From a virus: DNA of 23,244 bases. Both the position numbers and the translations under genes were made by a program. Below are positions 14,818 through 22,313 of the stretch, one piece after another (the first letter of the stretch is position 1; the number at the start of each line of letters is the position of its first letter). The stretch covers positions 1 through 23,244 of the IMG/VR virus record IMGVR_UViG_3300025669_000198. One strand, given 5' to 3'. The notes under the pieces were generated by a model. That model made no database searches and had not been told where the DNA came from. It saw nothing but the letters and a program-made list of their open reading frames with translations.

Positions 14818-14888
14818 GTTTTCCGTTTTAAAATATAGTGGGAAACAAGTTCGGAAAACTTGCTTATCGGGTGCGCTCCCTATCCCAC
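14818..14888 (-). ncRNA. Structured 5' leader RNA of the GIY-YIG gene (candidate)
   Basis: The transcript from the promoter at 14895-14923 starts with an RNA able to form an outer stem GTGGGA/TCCCAC (14883-14888 with 14838-14843). This encloses a short GGG/CCC hairpin (14878-14880 with 14869-14871) and a 9-pair stem (14857-14865 with 14843-14851) with loop TTCCG. The loop and stem top (GTTTTCCG, 14852-14859) are perfectly complementary to CGGAAAAC at 14818-14825, just upstream of the GGAGG. A pseudoknot or a switch controlling translation is therefore possible. No known RNA family was recognised. Confidence 0.5.
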
Positions 14889-14894
14889 CTCTAC

Positions 14895-14923
14895 ATTATA
14901 TCACAAATCTTCGCTTGCTTCAA
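14895..14923 (-). promoter_or_regulatory. Promoter of the GIY-YIG endonuclease gene
   Basis: On the minus strand, TTGAAG (14918-14923) and a perfect TATAAT (14895-14900) are spaced by 17 bases, with TGA giving an extended -10. It sits just behind the stop of the helicase gene and about 100 bases before the endonuclease start. Confidence 0.75.
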
Positions 14924-14927
14924 GTTT

Positions 14928-17900
14928 TCACCATGTAGAATTACTCGCACTATCTAAAAGTATAAGACTCTCCCGGGCTCGCGTATACGCCACATACTTC
15001 AACCGCGCCATTGCGTCGTGCCCTGCTATGCTTTGGCTTGCTTCAATATATCCGGCATACGACAAATCAGGCGCCACATAAACCACGTCTCCTTCGCCGC
15101 CTTTGACAGAATTATGCACAACTATCCCTCCGCTTACATAATAATTATAAGGCGGCACGTCCAGCCCAAAAACACTACCCACAAAAGGTTCTGTTGTGAT
15201 AATCGCTTGAATTGGTATCGGCGCGAATCTTTCGCGGCTGCCATCTATAAAATCTTTTGATACTACAGGAATATCTATAAATCCATTTAGCGAAACAAGA
15301 TTAGCGGCTATTGTTGTAAACCATCCTCGCATATTTTTCTTTGCTGTTTCCCCTTCTTCTCTTTTTCCGTAATGCCCTACTCCAGAATTTAAAGATCGCG
15401 TCCATAGCGGAATTTCTATATCAAGCCCTAAATTGTTTAAAAGAGTTTTAGCATGTATCCCTGATACTGGCTTTAATGCTTCATGAATTTCTTCCAATCC
15501 ATTCGTTGAAAAAGTACGTCCATTACAATTAGCTGTAAACGTTAAGCCTGTTAATCCGTAAGTACTTTGTATTATTGCTTCTTTTTTTAATGCTTCTTCG
15601 CGGCTGCTACAAACTCCTAACACCCATCCGCAATCAGCTGCCTCAGTTGCAAGTCTTCCACCCAATCCACCCGACCGATAAGGTCTATGTCCAGATATAC
15701 AGATTCCCACTCGCCACCAATCACCTTTTCGCATAAGATAAACAATCCATTTAGAATCAAAGAATTTATCGTTAAACTTAACAACCATTTTATGATTTAG
15801 GGTTACTCGTGTTTTCGTTGATTCCGTCTTAAAAACAACAAGATTTCCTTTAAAATACTGCACACTTTTCTCAAAAGCAAATCCTTCATTTCCCTTTTTC
15901 TTAGATCCCCAAGTCATGCGATTTGTGCGTCTGTGATGCCCGGCTAATCTGTGCTTTAAAGGATTAAGTTCTTTCATCGGAATCCATCCATCGGTTGTCA
16001 AGATAGGCTCATCGGCAGGGGAGCAATGAATCGTGCCAATTACTACCTTTGGTTTTTCGCGCAACGGCTCAATTCCATGCTTTAAAACAATCGACGATGG
16101 ATACTTCAACGCTTTAGATTTAGCCTCGGTTACGTTTTGCCCGAACCATTCAATCGCTGGATTAAGCATATCAGCGAACCCAAAATAATCATGCATACCA
16201 CTCCTACTATCGAACAACTCCGACACCTCAGATAATCCGATAAACGCGGTTTCTTGCAGCTTGGCAATATTAACAGCTTTCATCTTAGATGGGATGTTGC
16301 CTTGCGCTTTTAATATCTCATACCATTTCAAAAACTCTTCAACATCAAGCACCGGCTCAAAATCGGTATCATCCATGCCGTATTTATGCGGCACTTGGTC
16401 CGCAAACGCCAGCAACCTATCAACCGTGCCCGACCTTAACGGATTCCATGCGCCGTTCTTTGTCCTGTACGGGTTATGAAACGGTATGCCTTCAACTCTT
16501 AACGCTTTGATAATTGATTGCAGCATATAAGAGCACGATGCAAGTATCATAATGCGCTTACCTTTGTACTGCTCCATATCGCGTATAATCATCTCCGGCG
16601 TGTTGAAGTTAACACCATGCAACAACCGTACCTCGCCGTCACAATCACGCGGCTGGTATATCTTAGGCTCGCGCTTTTTTACCGTCAATATAACCTTCTG
16701 CGCCAGCGCATGCACCGCGCGCGGCACTCTAAAGGATTGCTGCAACACAACCTTTTTCGCGGGTTCGCCTTCAAGCATAACACCAGGACGCGCCCCAGCC
16801 CATTCATAAATACAATTATGAGTAATGATACCATCTGCAATATATGAATGATATTTCTCAACGTCAAGAGAATAAACGGTTTCATTTCTTACAGTCCGGG
16901 ATTTCATTGTAAAGGCTGACCACTGTATTCGCCTATTCAGTTTTTCATAATCCGGTAGTGGCAACAACATTAAATCAGGCAATAAATTGCATGTTCTATG
17001 AATATAAATACTTGCACCACCTCGGCTTATGCCGTCTTTTTCCCAAAAAGGATATATATAAACTCGTCCGTATTCTTCAAATACACACATATCTATAGCA
17101 TTACCAGTAGAATTCCACTTATCCCAAAACCGCGCTATAACGCTTGATGTATAAAGCCCATTTTCCATAGAAGCTTTGAACATTATAGTTGGTATTCCGT
17201 ACTTTGCAGCAATGTATGTTTCCATTATTGACGCTTCTGCTTTATCATCTGTAGTCAATAATATCCATGCTTTCTCAGCACCCTCCAATCGCGCTCTTGC
17301 GCCTAAATGAAAAACTCCGTCTACGCGCATAATCTGGCACCATCCGACCCTGAAACATTCGCGAGCATTAATAACCTTGCTCATAACATAAACGCAATAT
17401 TGGTTTATTGCTTTAGATTTATTCCATTTTGCAAACCATTTATGATTGGACGTTGCCTGCGTCGTTTTTTTATTAGCAGTTACAGAATACATATTGCCTG
17501 TATATATTCTTGATGATATTGCTTTTATTCTGCCTGTTTTATATACAGCAGAATCACGCCTCGCATACGCAAAAGCTATGTTTCCTGCATGTAAATTTTC
17601 AATAGATACTTTTCCTTTTATTGTATCAATCATTGTTCCGGCTGGCTGACACTGGTCGTCATCTCCTGCCATCAGAATATAATCAAGCGCCTTGCCCCAT
17701 TTGCGTATCAACGCCATCGACAACGGCGTTTCGTCCTGTGCTTCATCAAAGAACCCAACCGACGGATTTCCCGGCGGCGCGTCGATATCACGATACGGTA
17801 TTTCTATCATATCAGTATAATCAATAATGCTGTGCTTAGCTTTCCACCTATCCCATTTATCCGCAAACGCGCGTCCCTGCATCCGCCAATGTTCACGCGG

Positions 17901-18293
17901 AATCATCAACGCACGTTGCATCTGCATATAATTGAATAACTCATCGCCTAGTGTTTCAACCTTGCCGCCTTCATTCGTCTCGTCAACATCTGACTGCTTA
18001 CCGCCCGTCAGTGCATAAATCGGATAATCCTCGTTCCACGATGGCAAACAGTTCTCAGCAATCTTTAACGAACGCCCTAAAGCGCGGTATCCGTGCGCAT
18101 GTAACGTGCCGATGTTCTCAACGTTTGTATTACGTCCGCCGACCTCATGCGCTGCCGCACGGGTGAAACTAGCCACGAACAATTTATCCGCGCCGTGCTT
18201 CTCCGCTGCTGTTTGAATCGCGGTTGTAAGATACGTCGTTTTTCCGGTTCCCGACTAAGGCGAGCCGAAAACTCTATATTCTACGGCTTGCAT
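14928..18293 (-). CDS. UvrD/Rep-like SF1 helicase with two inteins and an in-frame TAG in Walker A
   Basis: The natural start is ATG 18293, after AAGGTGGTG and inside the end of the methyltransferase gene. It reads MQAVEYRVFGSP, then TAG (18255-18257), then SGTGKTTYLTTAIQ. The frame then runs open to TGA 14928. The open part alone could only start at TTG 18182, which lacks a ribosome binding site and would remove the P-loop. Counting codons from ATG 18293, helicase motifs are Ia SFTRAA (42), GTLHAHG (62), II FFDEAQD (to 187), III GDDDQ plus CIYEWAGA (210-214 and 494), IV QQSFRVP (518), V TIH plus SVKGGEGD (754-756 and 1062) and VI YTRARE (1103). Removal of both inteins leaves about 536 residues, normal for this family. 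The TAG makes full-length product uncertain; TAG serves as a normal stop in other genes here. Confidence 0.85.
15111..16025 (-). mobile_element. Intein 2 in helicase motif V (305 residues)
   Basis: The insertion splits TIH and SVKGGEGD of motif V. It begins with Cys (CSPADEPILTTDGWIPMKEL, block A), has TLNHKMVVKF (block B, T-x-x-H) and ends with VFGLDVPPYNYYVSGGIVVH then Asn; the following extein residue is Ser. These are all the residues needed for standard class 1 protein splicing. The central part, about 170 residues, has no visible LAGLIDADG or HNH motif. It contains a module (RVGICISG to TYGLTGLTF, 15537-15713) that also occurs in intein 1. Confidence 0.9.
16815..17651 (-). mobile_element. 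Intein 1 in helicase motif III (279 residues)
   Basis: The insertion splits GDDDQ and CIYEWAGA. It starts CQPAGTMIDTIKGKVSIENL (block A), carries ATSNHKWFAKW (block B) and ends VYSLDVEKYHSYIADGIITH then Asn; the next extein residue is Cys. Nucleophiles Cys1, His-Asn and Cys+1 are present, so splicing should be possible. The middle has no LAGLIDADG or HNH motif. It holds the module RVGWCQIM to KYGIPTIMF (17178-17351), which is similar to the one in intein 2. Confidence 0.9.
18252..18257 (-). other. Six-base in-frame insertion TAGTCG in the Walker A codons (inferred)
   Basis: The gene reads GGC TCG CCT TAG TCG GGA ACC GGA AAA ACG. Removing TAG TCG restores GSPGTGKT, the normal P-loop with correct spacing, so these two codons look like an insertion. 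It breaks the helicase frame at its most conserved motif. That it is an insertion rather than a substitution is inferred from P-loop spacing. Confidence 0.6.
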
Positions 18294-19090
18294 TTGGCAT
18301 CACCACCTTTTATCTCAATTTGTCTCGAATTATTTTTCTTTTCAACATTAAAGATTGTTGTTTGTACATTCTTTGCTATCTTTTCATTAAACCCTTCTAT
18401 GTAATCTTTTTTGATTTCAAAGCCATATGATTTTCTTCCTAATTCTTCTGCTGCTAATAATGTTACACCGCTACCAGCGACAGGGTCAATCACAACATCG
18501 CCCACGTCTGTAAATGTTGATATTAATTTTTTCAAAACGTATATACTTTTCTGTGTTGGATGTATCTTCGGCGTTTTATTATCTCTTTGATAATCAATAC
18601 AATTAAAAACCATTTTACCGTTGTTGTTAAACTTAGGTAATTTATCTCTGTATAATAGCACAGCATATTCGCAGTTTCCGACAACTCTCATATTTGCTTT
18701 TAAGACTTGTGCTGAATAATTCTTACGAAATACAAGATTGATATAGTTCGGAAACCCGTATTTTTTACCGTAATCTATTAACATAAACTGTTGTTCAAAC
18801 TCGCAAAAAACAATCATGCATCCTGCTTTACCTTTTTCCTTTGGTTCTTTCTTAAGCATTGTGTTTACAAAGTGCATAAATTCCGCAACCCTGAAATCGC
18901 TATCAGTATCAAAAAAACTTTTCTTTGCTAGTTTGCTTTCTCCGTTTTTGTTATCACCGTCTTTATACCAACTCGGACTCGACGCATACGCGTTGATACC
19001 TATGTTGTACGGGATATCAGCGATTATCAACTGCGCTTTTGGAATAGCATATTTTTTATAGTTTTGAAAATGGTCTCTATATAATTTCAT
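18281..19090 (-). CDS. DNA methyltransferase (N6-adenine/N4-cytosine type, DIPY variant)
   Basis: A 269-residue protein; the ATG at 19090 overlaps the stop of the DUF4406 gene (ATGA). The catalytic motif IV is IIADIPYNIGINAY (residues about 22-35), where DPPY is replaced by DIPY. The AdoMet site is VVIDPVAGSGVTLLAAEELG near residues 200-219, with KIHPTQKSIYVLKKL before it, giving the beta-class order. It should methylate an amino group in a specific DNA sequence. No restriction enzyme partner was found, so it is probably an orphan enzyme protecting phage DNA or regulating it. It ends TAG at 18281, with the helicase start embedded in its last codons. Confidence 0.85.
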   Translation of the reverse strand: MKLYRDHFQNYKKYAIPKAQLIIADIPYNIGINAYASSPSWYKDGDNKNGESKLAKKSFFDTDSDFRVAEFMHFVNTMLKKEPKEKGKAGCMIVFCEFEQQFMLIDYGKKYGFPNYINLVFRKNYSAQVLKANMRVVGNCEYAVLLYRDKLPKFNNNGKMVFNCIDYQRDNKTPKIHPTQKSIYVLKKLISTFTDVGDVVIDPVAGSGVTLLAAEELGRKSYGFEIKKDYIEGFNEKIAKNVQTTIFNVEKKNNSRQIEIKGGDAKCKP

Positions 19091-19365
19091 CTTTCATACA
19101 TCATTTCTTTATTTATCCACATAGCATAATACCTTTCTTTCATTGCGCCGTTGCTACTCTTATAATCTTTCAAGAAATACACCACATCCGCAACATCAAT
19201 CATCGCAAAATCTATATGCATATAATCGTTGTAATCTAATCCCAAAGGCAGCACTGTTGGAGTCAACACAACATGCCCCTTTGCTGATAATCGCTTTGCT
19301 GCTTTGTCAAACTTCGCTTTGTAATTCGGGTCGCCGGTAATCTTGCCAGCTATATATATAATCAT
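19087..19365 (-). CDS. DUF4406 protein (nucleoside 2-deoxyribosyltransferase-like)
   Basis: A 92-residue protein, ATG 19365, with an AGAGG site formed by the last codons of the upstream methyltransferase. The opening MIIYIAGKITGDPNYKAKFD, the central HVVLTPTVLPLGLDYNDYMH, then DFAMIDVADVVYFLKDYKSS and NGAMKERYYA are the DUF4406 pattern. This family shares the fold of nucleoside 2-deoxyribosyltransferases (Y-x-AG-I and D-A-V). It may act on deoxynucleosides, but substrate and activity are unknown. Its place between two DNA methyltransferases suggests a link to nucleotide or DNA modification. Confidence 0.8.
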   Translation of the reverse strand: MIIYIAGKITGDPNYKAKFDKAAKRLSAKGHVVLTPTVLPLGLDYNDYMHIDFAMIDVADVVYFLKDYKSSNGAMKERYYAMWINKEMMYER

Positions 19366-19970
19366 AAATCAAACCTCTGTTGTGCTTTGTGGTTGTTGAT
19401 ACGCTCCATTGCTGCTTTGTAATAATCTTTGTCTAACTCAAAAGCCATGTACTCAAAGCCCATGTTGTGGCAAGCTATGATTGATGAACCACTGCCCGTG
19501 TGTGTGTCTAGTATCTTGTCACCCTCTTTGGCGTAGTTTCTTAGAAGCCAATGATATAGCTCTACGGGTTTTTGTGTTGGGTGGATTTTTCCTCTTTCTT
19601 TCAACACCGAAAAGCTAAACATCTTTATTGGTTTTTGTATACTGCACCACGCCAATTCACACATCGCTAGACTGAAGTCGTGCGGTTGCCTCTTATCCCA
19701 TACAATATAATTTTGAGTTGGTGGTAAATCATAATAATTACCACCCCATATTATCTGGTCTTTACTGACTCTTTTTAATTCTTCAAAGTATTCTTTATCT
19801 GGTACAGCGTTATCCCACTTCTTTTTTTGGTGTGCTTGTCTAACTGGATTTTTGCTTATTCCTATCCCATACGGCGGGTCTACTATGCAAAGGTCTGCGA
19901 AGTTATCGGGCATCTGTCTTAATGCTATCATGCAATCTTCGTCATAGATGTTGTTCCATTTATATTTCAT
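19362..19970 (-). CDS. DNA methyltransferase (DPPYG type)
   Basis: The preferred start is ATG 19970 (MKYKWNNIYDEDCMIALRQM), 9 bases after GGAG; a further ATG at 19985 has poorer spacing. About 202 residues. Motif IV CIVDPPYGIG is at residues 28-37, then KIHPTQKPVELYHWLL, then the AdoMet site KILDTHTGSGSSIIACHNMG, in beta-class order. It is a compact N6-adenine or N4-cytosine methyltransferase without a visible target-recognition domain beyond the middle segment. Upstream, a broken N-terminus of a second methyltransferase of the same kind is found (20538-20669). Confidence 0.88.
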   Translation of the reverse strand: MKYKWNNIYDEDCMIALRQMPDNFADLCIVDPPYGIGISKNPVRQAHQKKKWDNAVPDKEYFEELKRVSKDQIIWGGNYYDLPPTQNYIVWDKRQPHDFSLAMCELAWCSIQKPIKMFSFSVLKERGKIHPTQKPVELYHWLLRNYAKEGDKILDTHTGSGSSIIACHNMGFEYMAFELDKDYYKAAMERINNHKAQQRFDL

Positions 19971-20541
19971 AAAACCATTCTCCATTCCTTATTATGTCTG
20001 AAAAGTATTTAGCGTTTGTTTTGTATGGTTTATAATTGGTTTTTAACATTCTGCTTACTGTTGTATTTGATATACCTAATTGACGCCCAATTGCAAGCTG
20101 TGTCATCTCTCCGCTTAACGCTATAACATTTTTGTAATCTTGCATTCCTTTTTCATCGTAATAAGTATTCTTTAGTTTATCAACTCGAAGATTTATGGTA
20201 TCAGGCATATCAACGTTTTTTATATATCCTACTTGCATAGTATCTAATGTAACTAAAGCAAACATGTCAACTTCATTCTTTGTATATCTAGTTGTGTTGT
20301 TCTTCCCATGCCTTTTAATATTAAATATGTATGCGTAGCTTTCTTTTTGTCTCTGTGGTATTTTTTTATATTTGCTTGTTGTCTTAACCTGTATCCTTAA
20401 TAGATTATTGCCAGTATCAATAACAACATCATATGGAAGCCCTTGCTCACTTGGATATGCGACAAAACCTTTTAATATTAAATCTGCACATACAAGATAT
20501 TCGCCCGCTTTTCCAATCTGCATCATATCGCTTATTTTCAT
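19960..20541 (-). CDS. PD-(D/E)XK homing-endonuclease-like protein (I-Ssp6803I-type) with HTH
   Basis: A 193-residue protein, ATG 20541 after AGAGGTGGG. The N-terminal domain shows GKAGEYLVCADLILKGFVAY (with E14), PYDVVID (D38) and LLRIQVKTT (Q51-V-K53). This is the D ... Q-x-K active site of the group I intron homing enzyme I-Ssp6803I and the PDDEXK_5 family. A second conserved segment VDMFALVTLDTMQVGYI follows. Residues 141-167 (LSGEMTQLAIGRQLGISNTT, VSRMLKT) are a helix-turn-helix. Its own promoter lies inside the broken methyltransferase gene. A role as a free-standing homing nuclease is likely; a different nuclease role cannot be excluded. Confidence 0.75.
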   Translation of the reverse strand: MKISDMMQIGKAGEYLVCADLILKGFVAYPSEQGLPYDVVIDTGNNLLRIQVKTTSKYKKIPQRQKESYAYIFNIKRHGKNNTTRYTKNEVDMFALVTLDTMQVGYIKNVDMPDTINLRVDKLKNTYYDEKGMQDYKNVIALSGEMTQLAIGRQLGISNTTVSRMLKTNYKPYKTNAKYFSDIIRNGEWFYEI

Positions 20542-20669
20542 ATTCCCACCTCTATATAATTATACCACACATACCTCTGCTTGTCTATTGCAAGGTCAAA
20601 GTATTTGTCGGGTATTTCTTTCATGCCTTCCATACAGTCCATTAAATATACATTATTTAGTTCTAGCAT
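20538..20669 (-). pseudogene. Truncated DNA methyltransferase N-terminus (43 codons)
   Basis: This short gene has ATG 20669 after AAAGGGGAATAGG, overlapping closely with the primase gene end. It reads MLELNNVYLMDCMEGMKEIP then DKYFDLAI, which parallels the N-terminus of the intact enzyme at 19362 (NNIYDEDCM...MPDNFADLCI). Where VDPPYG is expected it changes to DKQRYVWYNYIEVGI and stops, so the catalytic motif and everything after it are missing. The break lies exactly where the promoter and start of the PD-(D/E)XK gene begin. The peptide cannot be an active methyltransferase. Confidence 0.75.
20559..20587 (-). promoter_or_regulatory. Promoter of the PD-(D/E)XK endonuclease gene
   Basis: On the minus strand, TAGACA (20582-20587) and a perfect TATAAT (20559-20564) are 17 bases apart, with TGG completing an extended -10. 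It lies within the foreign tail of the broken methyltransferase and would give a leader of only about a dozen bases before the ATG at 20541. Confidence 0.75.
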
Positions 20670-20670
20670 C

Positions 20671-22296
20671 CTATTCCCCTTTCAGTATCCATATACTGCG
20701 CGTTGTTATCTTCCCGTCAATCTCCGCGGTCATCTTCTCCGGCATGCATCCAATACCTCTTAGCAGTAAACCCATGCGCTTACTTGTAACTTTCTCCTGC
20801 TGCGTTGTTCTCAGCCATTTCCGAAAGTCCGACCCGAATATTGCAACACTGCCGTGATACTTAACAGGCAATTGATGCATTGCTGCATCGTTTATATCCT
20901 CGCTGTCCATCGGCTGCTTTGCATCAAGGTATTGCATTAACCATGATTTGACTTCACCAATCTCCGTTGCTTCATCTCCAATCTCTACATCATAACAACA
21001 ATCTAACAACGCTTGTGCGACATTATCCCACTTGTCGGCTTTGAACCTCGGCATAAACTTTCCGGTCACAGCCGCAATATGCGTTCGCAGTTTCGCTTGC
21101 CCGATAAGATTATCTACCTCGCCGAGCGTGACATCGCCGCGCACCGTTTTGAGTTTATATATTGGAGGGTCAGCTACAAACTTGATTATCTGTACAAGCC
21201 GCACATCAAACCGCGCTGACAACGCTTGTAATATACTTTCTTTTTGGTTCGGGTCAATCGTGCCCGCCGCGTCCAAATCCTGCGCATCAACATAATTATC
21301 AATCAGCTCTGACGCTTGCTGCTTTTTAATGTTTTTTTTTGCGATTGTCAACGTCCGTTCGTAATAATCCATACGCAATTTCAAATCTTCTTTGTGCTTG
21401 CGTCGGAACGCTACCAGCAACGATACGACTTCTTGATCGCTCCATCCGAACATATACGCAAACCGTGCTAACGATAAATCATAACTGCTCGCGCTCTGGT
21501 CTTGGAAGTCTTTGCGTTTTTTCTCCCACGACAACCCGAAGTTTGGTTCAATCTCGCTCGCTGTATTAAATTTATCAAACGGCGGTTCAAGGTCAGCCGC
21601 CAATTCAAATTTTAGTTTCGATGGTTCAGATAAAGATTGTTGTTCTTTCGATAATTCCGGCAACCACGATTCAAACTCCGATGGGTTGTACCGCACGTCA
21701 TTCAAAGATATCAATTCAACCGGCACCGGCTTGCTTTTATAATTTGTTGTTCCGGGCACGCGCATTACACGGTCGAGGTTAAAAGTGCTGTCAACATCCC
21801 ATCCGTGCTTTGCTGCTTCAGCTTTGAAATAATAGTTGAACCGGCGCGATAACTGCTCGGCGTCCGCGCGTTCGGTTACGCTGTCAAACAGCCACGGCTC
21901 GCGGAATATCCACCACGCCTGCAAACCGTGACCGCTGTTGACAACCGCCGACGGCATAAATCTATCGTCGAACAACTTATATGCTTCATCTTTTGAACCC
22001 GGTAGATTAGGCTTTTTATGCTCTGCGCATTTATAATCTATATCAAGCCACAACCCGCCGATTCCTGCAACGTCCTTTTTTAAACAACGCTGGTTCTTAC
22101 CATAATCTTTCGGCGATAATCCCACGCCCATATACGCGTTGACGTGCCGCTCTTTGACCTTATCCAAAAAATCAGCAGCAGCTTTAGTGGATGCAAACCA
22201 AAACGATTCTTTTAGTTTATCCCCGTCGTAAAACCACAGCAATATATATTTATCTTGCACGTCGCCGAACAAAGCGGCTAGAAACTTTCTGTACAT
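20671..22296 (-). CDS. Archaeo-eukaryotic-type primase/polymerase (PrimPol-like)
   Basis: A 541-residue protein, ATG 22296 after AGAGGTAAC. The N-terminal half is an AEP primase domain: metal-binding GLWLDIDYK (D85, D87), then VVNSGHGLQAWWIF (about 119-131), then FNLDRVMRVPGTTNYK (about 172-187), the characteristic third motif. A helical PriCT-like segment follows (LSLARFAYMFGWSDQEVVSL). The C-terminus with DFRKWLRTTQQEKVTSKRMG and TTRSIWIL looks like a winged helix. It should start phage DNA synthesis. No replicative helicase or DNA polymerase is present in this window, so these are presumably further upstream. Confidence 0.82.
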   Translation of the reverse strand: MYRKFLAALFGDVQDKYILLWFYDGDKLKESFWFASTKAAADFLDKVKERHVNAYMGVGLSPKDYGKNQRCLKKDVAGIGGLWLDIDYKCAEHKKPNLPGSKDEAYKLFDDRFMPSAVVNSGHGLQAWWIFREPWLFDSVTERADAEQLSRRFNYYFKAEAAKHGWDVDSTFNLDRVMRVPGTTNYKSKPVPVELISLNDVRYNPSEFESWLPELSKEQQSLSEPSKLKFELAADLEPPFDKFNTASEIEPNFGLSWEKKRKDFQDQSASSYDLSLARFAYMFGWSDQEVVSLLVAFRRKHKEDLKLRMDYYERTLTIAKKNIKKQQASELIDNYVDAQDLDAAGTIDPNQKESILQALSARFDVRLVQIIKFVADPPIYKLKTVRGDVTLGEVDNLIGQAKLRTHIAAVTGKFMPRFKADKWDNVAQALLDCCYDVEIGDEATEIGEVKSWLMQYLDAKQPMDSEDINDAAMHQLPVKYHGSVAIFGSDFRKWLRTTQQEKVTSKRMGLLLRGIGCMPEKMTAEIDGKITTRSIWILKGE

Positions 22297-22313
22297 ATGT
22301 TACCTCTATTCTG

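Noticed and set aside
14798-14927. HEARO/IscB-type guide RNA next to a nuclease
   Set aside because: The associated protein is GIY-YIG/NUMOD3 without RuvC or HNH parts, and the leader is shorter than those RNAs.
14928-18182. A helicase gene starting at TTG 18182
   Set aside because: There is no properly spaced ribosome binding site, and this start would remove the Walker A motif, which is present upstream in the same frame after the TAG.
18255-18257. TAG recoded as a sense codon in this phage
   Set aside because: Genes ending at 3025, 18281 and 22314 use TAG as a normal stop with the next gene starting at once, and no other recognised gene has an internal TAG.
19960-20669. A group I intron carrying the PD-(D/E)XK gene inside the methyltransferase
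   Set aside because: No intron core elements were seen, and no continuation of the broken methyltransferase follows; the downstream enzyme has its own complete N-terminus.
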